11,304 nucleotides of DNA from Arthrobacter sp. (GTDB taxonomy: Bacteria; Actinomycetota; Actinomycetes; Actinomycetales; Micrococcaceae), in the NCBI GenBank assembly GCA_030146405.1, contig JASLBS010000123.1:1-11304 (forward strand). The letters are read 5' to 3'. Within the stretch, counting starts at the first letter, position 1. Every line of letters begins with the position of its first letter. Under the pieces are notes generated by a model, which had not been told where the DNA came from, did no database searches, and saw only the letters and a list, made by a program, of their open reading frames with translations. The translations under genes were made by a program, and so were the position numbers. Below are positions 6,035 to 11,304 of this stretch, in pieces.

Positions 6035-7045
6035 ATGAAAGAACTACGCGTGACCGGGGGAGGGCACCTCGGGCCCATCGACTCTTCCCGCATCCCCCGA
6101 TACGCGGGGGCGGCCACTTTCGCGAGGCTCCCCCGCCTCGACCAGGTGGACCGCGCGGACGTCGCCGTCGTCGGGGTCCCCTTCGACTCAGGGGTGTCCT
6201 ACCGTCCCGGAGCCCGGTTCGGCGGCAATCACATCCGCGAGGCCTCCCGCCTGCTACGGCCCTACAACCCGGCGCTGGAGGTCTCCCCGTTCGAGCGCGT
6301 GCAGGTGGCAGATGCAGGGGACATGGCGGTGAACCCGTTCAACATCGACGAGGCGATCGACACCGTGCAGCAGAATGCACTGGACCTCACGGCGGACGGC
6401 ACGCGGCTGGTCACTCTCGGCGGGGACCACACCATCGCCCTGCCGCTCCTGCGGGCGGCAGCAGAACGCGCGGGCTCACCGGTGGCTCTGCTGCACTTCG
6501 ATGCCCACCTCGACACCTGGGACACCTACTTCGGTGCCGAGTACACGCACGGCACCCCCTTCAGGCGGGCCGTGGAGGAGGGCATCCTCGACACCGAGGC
6601 CATCTCCCATGTCGGGACGCGCGGACCGCTGTACGGCGTGCGTGATCTCGAGGACGATCGCCGCTTCGGCTTCGGGATCGTCACCTCCGCCGACGTCTAC
6701 CACCAGGGTGTCGCCGAGGTGGTGGACCGGCTGCGCGCGCGGCTCGGGAACCGCCCACTGTACGTGTCCGTGGACATCGACGTCCTCGATCCCGCGCACG
6801 CGCCGGGGACGGGAACCCCCGAGGCCGGGGGCATCACGAGCAGGGAACTGCTCGAACTCCTCCGCGGACTGCGGGGCCTGAACCTCGTGGGAGCCGACGT
6901 CGTCGAGGTCGCCCCCGCCTACGACCACGCGGAGATCACAGGCGTGGCCGCGTCCCACGTGGCCTACGATCTCGTCACGCTGATGGCGGACTCGATGACG
7001 CCCGGTTCCTCAGCACCCGGTTCCTCTGCACCCGGGGCGGCGTAG
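6035..7045 (+). CDS. speB: Agmatinase-family ureohydrolase (agmatinase or guanidino-acid hydrolase)
   Basis: A 336-residue binuclear-metal ureohydrolase that releases urea from a guanidino compound. All the family's metal ligands are visible: GGDH (H132), FDAHLD (D156, H158, D160) and SVDIDVLDP (D247, D249). The substrate-side loop HGTPFRRA lies at 172-179. Family members hydrolyse agmatine, 4-guanidinobutyrate, 3-guanidinopropionate, proclavaminate or guanidine, and sequence alone does not decide which. The symbol speB is thus a family label. The ATG at 6035 has GGAAGGGA (6019-6026) 8 nt upstream. An upstream TTG at 5942 is the -35 box and an unlikely start. The C-terminus ends in a low-complexity PGSSAPGSSAPG tail made by a 15-bp tandem repeat. 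The stop directly touches the start of the ThDP enzyme gene, so the two are almost certainly co-transcribed. Confidence 0.9.
   Translation: MKELRVTGGGHLGPIDSSRIPRYAGAATFARLPRLDQVDRADVAVVGVPFDSGVSYRPGARFGGNHIREASRLLRPYNPALEVSPFERVQVADAGDMAVNPFNIDEAIDTVQQNALDLTADGTRLVTLGGDHTIALPLLRAAAERAGSPVALLHFDAHLDTWDTYFGAEYTHGTPFRRAVEEGILDTEAISHVGTRGPLYGVRDLEDDRRFGFGIVTSADVYHQGVAEVVDRLRARLGNRPLYVSVDIDVLDPAHAPGTGTPEAGGITSRELLELLRGLRGLNLVGADVVEVAPAYDHAEITGVAASHVAYDLVTLMADSMTPGSSAPGSSAPGAA
7001..7030 (+). repeat. 15-bp tandem repeat, two copies
   Basis: CCCGGTTCCTCAGCA (7001-7015) is repeated as CCCGGTTCCTCTGCA (7016-7030), followed by a partial CCCGG. It encodes the PGSSA repeats in the tail of the ureohydrolase and ends 15 bp before the next start codon. 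Confidence 0.85.
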
Positions 7046-8737
7046 ATGGAGGTCATCGACGGCGCCGCCTCGGTGCCCCCGGCGCCCGTCACCGGCCGAC
7101 GCAACGGCGGTGACCTCGTGGTCGAGACACTCTCGGCACTGGGAGCCACCACGGTGTTCGGTATCCCCGGCCAGCACGCGCTCGGGCTCTTCGACGCGCT
7201 CTCCCGTTCCAGGCTCCGGTTCGTGTCCTCGCGCGTGGAGAACAATGCGGCCTTCGCCGCCGACGGTTTCTCGCGTGCCACCGGCGACGTCGGCATCCTG
7301 TTCCTCTCCACCGGTCCCGGTGCGCTGACCTCGCTCGCCGGCCTCCAGGAGGCCTATGCCACCGGTGTTCCCATGGTGGTGATCGCGAGTCAGATCCCGC
7401 TCGAGGGACTCGGTGCGCGCCGCAAGGGCATGCTCCACCAGCTCGATGACCAGAAGGCCTCGGCGGCGAACGTCACCAAGAGCCAGCGCCTCATCCAGCA
7501 CGCGTCCGGTATCCCCTCCGCGATCCAGGACGCCTGGACCGAGGCCGTCTCCTCCCCCCAGGGGCCGGTGTGGATCGAGGTCCCGCAGAACGTGCTCCTG
7601 GACCCGGTGCTGGTCCCGAGGGTGGAGGACGCGCTCGCGGAACCGTTCGACAACCCGCCGCGCATCGAGCTCGTGCGGGAGGCCGTCGCCTGGCTGAAGG
7701 ACTCCAGGCGCCCCGCGATCGTTGCCGGCGGCGGCACCCGGCGTGGCGGGGCCGAGGCGGAACTGCTCTCGATCGCCGAAAAGCTGGGCGCACCCGTGGT
7801 CTGTTCTCCCGGCGGCAACGGGGCCTTCCCCTGGACCCACGAGCTGTCGCTGCAGGCCTGGGTGGAGGACCGCCATGTGACCGAGGTGCTCGAGGACGCC
7901 GACGTACTGGTGGTCGTGGGGTCCTCGCTCGGTGAGGTGACGTCCAACTACTTCACCCTGGAGCCGAGGGGTCGCATCATCCAGATCGATGCCGAACCGC
8001 GCGTCCTCGAGTCCAACCGGCCCGCGCTCGGTATCCGGGCCGATGCCGGCCAGGCACTCGCCGCCCTCGACGAGGCACTCGAGCCGCTCGCGCGGGATCG
8101 GGAGGCAGGATACGACGCCGCGGCGCTCGTCGCCGGGACGCTCGCGAAGGTGGGGGCGCGGCTCGACGGCCAGGACCTCGGCAAGGAACGCGCGCTGCTG
8201 GATGCGATCCGCGAGGCCGTCCCGGACGGCATGCAGACCTTCTGGGACATGACGATCGCCGCCTACTGGGCGTGGAGCTGCTGGGATGCGCGCACCGGCC
8301 AGTTCCACTCGGCCCAGGGGGCGGGCGGCCTCGGCTTCGGCTTCCCCGGCGCCATCGGTGGCTCGGTGGGGATCGAATCGCACGGCCTGCCCTCACGCGT
8401 GCTGGCGGTGTCGGGTGACGGATCGGCCATGTACTCGATCGCCGAGCTCGCCACTGCCAGGCAGCACGACATCCCCGTGACCTGGCTGATCATCGACGAC
8501 GGCGGTTACGGGATCCTGCGCGAGTACATGGAGGGTGCGTTCGGGAAGGCCACGGCCACGGACCTGGCGCGCCCCGACTTCGTGGCCCTCGCGGAATCCT
8601 TCGGAGTGCCTGCCCGGCGGGCGGCTCCCGAGGACCTCGGAGAGGTGCTGCGTGAGAGCCTCGCCGCGGAGGGGCCCAACGTGGTGGTGGTGGAGACACT
8701 CGTGCGTCTGTTCGCGCCCACGCACCTCGATCAGTAG
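7046..8737 (+). CDS. Thiamine-diphosphate-dependent enzyme, acetolactate-synthase/decarboxylase-like
   Basis: A 563-residue three-domain ThDP enzyme. Residues about 20-185 are the pyrimidine-binding domain, with VFGIPGQHA (37-45), the activating glutamate in RVENNAAFAADG (E65) and TGPGALTSLAG. Residues about 205-345 are the Rossmann-like central domain (IVAGGGTRRGG, VGSSLGE, IIQIDAEP). Residues about 385-550 bind the diphosphate, with GDGS at 457-460 and IIDDGGYG at 482-489. The canonical GDG-X-NN motif therefore reads DD. The substrate is a 2-oxo acid by family, but acetolactate synthase, benzoylformate decarboxylase and 2-ketoarginine decarboxylase (AruI) all share this fold. No small regulatory subunit gene is adjacent, which argues against anabolic acetolactate synthase. 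The ATG directly follows the ureohydrolase stop, with GGGGCGG as a weak ribosome binding site, suggesting translational coupling. Confidence 0.88.
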   Translation: MEVIDGAASVPPAPVTGRRNGGDLVVETLSALGATTVFGIPGQHALGLFDALSRSRLRFVSSRVENNAAFAADGFSRATGDVGILFLSTGPGALTSLAGLQEAYATGVPMVVIASQIPLEGLGARRKGMLHQLDDQKASAANVTKSQRLIQHASGIPSAIQDAWTEAVSSPQGPVWIEVPQNVLLDPVLVPRVEDALAEPFDNPPRIELVREAVAWLKDSRRPAIVAGGGTRRGGAEAELLSIAEKLGAPVVCSPGGNGAFPWTHELSLQAWVEDRHVTEVLEDADVLVVVGSSLGEVTSNYFTLEPRGRIIQIDAEPRVLESNRPALGIRADAGQALAALDEALEPLARDREAGYDAAALVAGTLAKVGARLDGQDLGKERALLDAIREAVPDGMQTFWDMTIAAYWAWSCWDARTGQFHSAQGAGGLGFGFPGAIGGSVGIESHGLPSRVLAVSGDGSAMYSIAELATARQHDIPVTWLIIDDGGYGILREYMEGAFGKATATDLARPDFVALAESFGVPARRAAPEDLGEVLRESLAAEGPNVVVVETLVRLFAPTHLDQ

Positions 8738-8800
8738 GCTTCCTTTTTCCGGTGTGCTCTGGAAGTCTCGGAACAGTCACTGCCGCGAGGAAGGAACACG

Positions 8801-9004
8801 ATGTCATTCAGCAAGGGCGACAAGGTCACCTGGAACACTCCGCAGGGCGAGACCGAGGGCAAGGTCGTGGAGAAGCACCTGAAGGAATTCACGTTCGACG
8901 ACAAGAAGTTCAACGCCTCGAAGGACGAGCCGTACTACACGGTGGAGAGCGCGAAGTCCGGCAAGCAGGCGGCCCACAAGGAAAGTGCTCTGTCGAAGAA
9001 GTAG
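8801..9004 (+). CDS. DUF2945 / hypervirulence-associated TUDOR-domain small protein
   Basis: A 67-residue soluble, Lys-rich protein recognised as DUF2945 (Hva1-TUDOR fold) from KGDKVTWNTPQGETEGKVVE (5-24), then a segment ending FNASKDEPYYTVES (37-50) and SGKQAAHKESAL. The family is widespread in soil bacteria and has no settled biochemical role. A small SH3/TUDOR-like barrel is predicted from homologues. The start has a strong GAGGAAGGA (8787-8795) 5 nt upstream, implying good translation. It stands alone, 63 bp after the ThDP enzyme, and is closed by a strong hairpin at 9022-9065. It converges on the DUF3140 gene. Confidence 0.9.
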   Translation: MSFSKGDKVTWNTPQGETEGKVVEKHLKEFTFDDKKFNASKDEPYYTVESAKSGKQAAHKESALSKK

Positions 9005-9021
9005 CGGTTCCCGAGAGATAA

Positions 9022-9065
9022 ACACCAGGAGGGGTGCCCGCAGCACCGGGTGCCCCTCCTGGTGT
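9022..9065. terminator. Strong bidirectional hairpin terminator
   Basis: ACACCAGGAGGGG (9022-9034) pairs perfectly with CCCCTCCTGGTGT (9053-9065). The stem continues through two G-U pairs and four further pairs to a 6-nt loop (9041-9046), for 19 pairs in all. It sits between convergent genes, 17 bp after one stop and 20 bp from the other. There is no long T-tract. Confidence 0.85.
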
Positions 9066-9085
9066 GCGACCTACTTCCGTGTGCC

Positions 9086-9430
9086 CTACTTCAGGGGGTC
9101 GTGTCCCCAGTTCATGAGGGAGTAGCGCCACTTGGACGTCTCGATGTCCTCCTTCGAGGGCCGCTGGGCGAGGTGCCGATGGACGTAACCGACCACCTTG
9201 TGCATGTGCTCGACGTCGTCGTCCCCGAGGTCGTCGCGCTTCGTGGTCAGGATCTCGATGATGCGTCGGCCCGACCTGTGGCCCACCGATTCACCCGTTC
9301 CCTCCTCCTTCTGCCCCACCGCCTGGGACTCCTCGGTGTCGAGCCATGTCCCGAGCTGGGAGGCGCTCATGTTCACGGCCTCCTTCCACTGGGGCCAGAC
9401 GTCGTCGAGTTCGCTTGCGTGGTCGGCCAT
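9086..9430 (-). CDS. DUF3140 domain-containing protein
   Basis: A 114-residue soluble, charged protein. Family features are the N-terminal helix ELDDVWPQWKEAVNMSASQLGTWL (in part; residues 7-30), the middle GHRSGRRIIEILTTKR (50-65) with DLGDDDVEHMHKVVGYVHRH (68-87), and the C-terminal WRYSLMNWGHDPLK (101-114). DUF3140 proteins are common in actinobacteria and lack a known function. The ATG at 9430 is chosen because GAGAGG lies 8 nt upstream. A GTG 9 nt further out is in frame but overlaps that ribosome binding site. The gene is divergent from the membrane-protein gene at 9566 and converges on the DUF2945 gene. Confidence 0.88.
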   Translation of the reverse strand: MADHASELDDVWPQWKEAVNMSASQLGTWLDTEESQAVGQKEEGTGESVGHRSGRRIIEILTTKRDDLGDDDVEHMHKVVGYVHRHLAQRPSKEDIETSKWRYSLMNWGHDPLK

Positions 9431-9565
9431 GATGGGCACCTCTCGTAGCAGTTACGTGCGAAGAATCACACCGTGAAGTATTTTTCCGGGTTGCAATAGC
9501 TTAATCGTAAGCAGGCTGATAAATGTAGAGGGTAGGTCGAACCAACGTCTAAGGAGCTCTACATC
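9431..9565. promoter_or_regulatory. AT-rich divergent promoter region
   Basis: The stretch around 9475-9525 is clearly richer in A and T than anything else in the window. It carries TTTTT (9481-9485), a self-complementary TTGCAA (9491-9496), TTAATC (9501-9506) and GATAAAT (9518-9524). It must hold promoters for DUF3140 (minus) and the membrane protein (plus). No pair of boxes at ideal spacing was found, so exact elements are not assigned. Confidence 0.45.
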
Positions 9566-10102
9566 ATGGCAGGAAACCTTTTGGCACGATCAGCCCACGA
9601 TCTCGGCGCTGCAGCCTGGTTCGGCGGCACCTTGATGGGCGCTGTCGGTCTCAACGGCGCAACCGGTAAGGCGAAGGACCCGAAGGAGCGCACGCGTCTC
9701 TCGGCCCTCGGCTGGGCCAAGTGGACCCCGGTACAGATCGCCGCATTCGCAGTCCACGGCTTCGGCGGTCTCGCCCTCATCGGTGCGAACAAGGGCCGCG
9801 TCAGCGCACAGGACGGCGTCGGCTCCAACACGGTCTCCAAGACCATCGTCACCGTCCTCGGCATGGCGCTCTCGCTGTACTCGGGCATCCTCGGCAAGAA
9901 GGTCGGCGAGCTGGCCGAGCAGGGTGCAGAGGGTGCAACCGAGTCCCGCCCGGGAGCCAGCGACGAGCTCACCAAGGCGCAGTCGCAGCTGAAGTACACG
10001 CAGTGGCTCCTGCCCGTCGTCAGCGGCATCGTCATCATCATGGGTGCGAAGCAGGGCGAGATGCAGCGTCCGAGCAACGTCAAGAAGGGCCTGCTCAAGT
10101 AG
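9566..10102 (+). CDS. Multi-pass membrane protein of unknown function
   Basis: A 178-residue protein that resembles conserved hypothetical proteins of Arthrobacter-like actinobacteria. No function is known to me. Four hydrophobic segments are visible: about 13-30 (GAAAWFGGTLMGAVGL), 55-73 (PVQIAAFAVHGFGGLALIG), 90-109 (with IVTVLGMALSLYSGIL) and 145-160 (TQWLLPVVSGIVIIMG). Between them lie a basic loop KAKDPKERTR (35-44) and a hydrophilic Glu/Gly-rich stretch (111-140). The C-terminus is basic. The start has an excellent AAGGAG 9 nt upstream. Codons are almost entirely the C/G-ending preferred ones (AAG, GGC, GTC, CTC), which suggests high expression. It is monocistronic and followed by a large hairpin. 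Confidence 0.85.
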   Translation: MAGNLLARSAHDLGAAAWFGGTLMGAVGLNGATGKAKDPKERTRLSALGWAKWTPVQIAAFAVHGFGGLALIGANKGRVSAQDGVGSNTVSKTIVTVLGMALSLYSGILGKKVGELAEQGAEGATESRPGASDELTKAQSQLKYTQWLLPVVSGIVIIMGAKQGEMQRPSNVKKGLLK

Positions 10103-10129
10103 CAGCCCTCCCGGCCTCACGGCCAGCTG

Positions 10130-10195
10130 ACCCCCGCAGCGCCTTCGCTGCCACGTGACCACCCCGGTGGAGCGATGGCAGCAGGCCGCGGGGGT
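10130..10195. terminator. Large nested hairpin between convergent genes
   Basis: Three nested stems are visible: ACCCCCGC (10130-10137) with GCGGGGGT (10188-10195), GCTGCCA (10147-10153) with TGGCAGC (10176-10182), and CCAC (10159-10162) with GTGG (10167-10170). The short T-containing tail TTCTTG follows. It lies 28 bp after the membrane-protein stop and 24 bp from the monooxygenase stop, so it can serve both. Confidence 0.7.
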
Positions 10196-10218
10196 TCTTG
10201 CCGTCCGGGGCCCGGACC

Positions 10219-11304
10219 CTACTGCATGGTGAAGGCGCGCGCCACGCCGCCATGCACTGCCGGGTTCCGGATCAGTGCACCGAGCACCGCATTCCGTGGG
10301 CGCATGAGGAACGCCGGGAGCGGGCGTCCGAGTGCCATGTTGATGTGGGCCTTCAGCCGGGCGGAGGACGCCTTCGCCCGGCGCTCCCGCTCGTAGGCGG
10401 CGAGGCGTTCACCGACGTCCTGGGCGTCCCGGAGCGATGCCGTGACGATGGGTACCAGTTCCAGGGCATCGAGCCAGCCGAGGTTCATGCCCTGCCCGCC
10501 GATCGGGCTCACCTCGTGCGCGGCATCACCCACCAGGACGGTCCGGCCGGAGACGAAGCGGTCGGCGAGCCTCGACTGCACCTCGAAGGCGCTGAGCATC
10601 GAATTGGTGGTCGGATCCACCGTCACGCCGGTGCGCTCCTCGATGAGACGCGTCAGTCCTTCTGCTGTGGGGTGCTCCACGGGCCCGCCGAGTCTCACCA
10701 CCCACCGTCGGATCCGCCCGGGCAGAGGGAAGGATTCGACGATGCCGCCGGTCTCGAGATAGAGCACGGCGTCGTCACCATCGCCCGTACTGTCGTGGAA
10801 GTCGCCCATCACGTAGCAGTCGGGGTACCGCCGCGCCGATGCTCGGATCCCGGCGTCGTCGCGGACGGAACTCCGGGCGCCGTCGGCGGCCACCAGCAGG
10901 CGTGTCTCGAGGACGCTGTCCTGTCCGTCGACCCGTACGGTCACGCGGACGTGGTCACTGTGCTCCTGGGTGCCCACCACGGACACTCCGCGCCGCAGGG
11001 ACCCCGCGCTCTCCTCCTCGAGGCGGCGCTCGAGGATCTCCTCGGTGACGGCCTGAGGGACGGCGAGGACGTACTTCTCCGCTCCGGGCAGGATCGAGAA
11101 GGACACCGTACCCACGTGCCGGCCCGCGCTGCGGGCTACGCCGTCGCGGATCCGGACGCCGCGCGCCTCCAGCTCGGCCGCGATCCCGCCGGCGTCCAGG
11201 GCCCGCAGCGCGGGCGGATGGATGCCGATGGCGCGCGAGTGGGTGCTCCGCTCGGTGCGGCGCTCCAGCACGACGGCGTCCAGGCCGGCCCGGCGCAACA
11301 GCAG
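10219..11304 (-). CDS. FAD-dependent monooxygenase (PHBH-type), N-terminus beyond the window
   Basis: 361 residues are visible, and the start and the first GxGxxG dinucleotide loop (perhaps 15-25 residues) lie past base 11304. The family is class A flavoprotein hydroxylases, which use NAD(P)H and O2 on aromatic or polyketide substrates. Evidence: LERR at the end of the first beta-alpha-beta unit (13-16), R24 in the HSRAIGIHP segment (22-30), the DG motif VAADGARSSVR (138-148), and the GD motif VLVGDAAHEVSPIGGQGMN (256-274) that binds the FAD ribityl and diphosphate. The C-terminal helices end normally at TMQ. The apparent TTG at 11298 lies inside the coding sequence and is not a start. The substrate is unknown. 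The gene stands alone on this strand in the window, and its operon partners, if any, lie to the right. Confidence 0.9.
   Translation of the reverse strand: MLLRRAGLDAVVLERRTERSTHSRAIGIHPPALRALDAGGIAAELEARGVRIRDGVARSAGRHVGTVSFSILPGAEKYVLAVPQAVTEEILERRLEEESAGSLRRGVSVVGTQEHSDHVRVTVRVDGQDSVLETRLLVAADGARSSVRDDAGIRASARRYPDCYVMGDFHDSTGDGDDAVLYLETGGIVESFPLPGRIRRWVVRLGGPVEHPTAEGLTRLIEERTGVTVDPTTNSMLSAFEVQSRLADRFVSGRTVLVGDAAHEVSPIGGQGMNLGWLDALELVPIVTASLRDAQDVGERLAAYERERRAKASSARLKAHINMALGRPLPAFLMRPRNAVLGALIRNPAVHGGVARAFTMQ

Noticed and set aside
7010..8383. Minus-strand frame of 457 codons opposite the ThDP enzyme
   Set aside because: The plus strand carries an intact ThDP enzyme with conserved motifs. 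The minus frame has no recognisable domain.
8702..8755. Possible terminator at the end of the ThDP enzyme gene (GTGCG/CGCAC stem, then a T-rich run near 8743)
   Set aside because: The stem is 5 bp, lies inside the coding sequence and is too far from the T run to act as a standard intrinsic terminator.

Overview
High-GC DNA with strong C/G third-position bias, compact genes and GGAGG-type ribosome binding sites points to an actinobacterium. The gene content (a rubrerythrin-domain VIT1/CCC1 protein, an XRE/cupin regulator beside an agmatinase-family ureohydrolase and a thiamine-diphosphate enzyme, and DUF2945 and DUF3140 proteins) suggests an Arthrobacter-like member of the Micrococcaceae. That placement is inferred from gene families and was not tested by a search.

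Layout, left to right. (1) 1-521: the N-terminal part of a minus-strand VIT1/CCC1-type metal transporter, which runs into a near-perfect 114-bp fold-back inverted repeat (1-114 against 149-262, 34-bp loop). The loop carries the natural sense continuation of the gene, so the left end is either a real inverted duplication or an assembly artefact. (2) 840-2606: a long-chain acyl-CoA ligase. (3) 2707-4185: an AI-2E-family membrane permease. (4) 4191-4274: two GC-rich hairpins between convergent genes. (5) 4279-5140, minus: a sodium:solute symporter pseudogene with its middle deleted and its two ends in different frames. (6) 5310-8737: an XRE/cupin regulator, then an agmatinase-family ureohydrolase and an acetolactate-synthase-like thiamine-diphosphate enzyme that directly abut. 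(7) 8801-10102: three small genes (DUF2945; DUF3140 on minus; an unknown multi-pass membrane protein), separated from neighbours by strong hairpins. (8) 10219-11304, minus: an FAD-dependent monooxygenase whose N-terminus lies outside the window.

The most coherent functional unit is region 5-6. A divergently transcribed transporter, a PuuR-like regulator, a ureohydrolase and a ThDP decarboxylase-like enzyme fit a catabolic locus for arginine or a guanidino compound. One possibility resembles the arginine transaminase route of Pseudomonas (AruI decarboxylase plus guanidinobutyrase). The substrate cannot be read from the sequence, and the likely uptake gene is broken here. No tRNA, rRNA, CRISPR array, insertion sequence or phage gene was seen.
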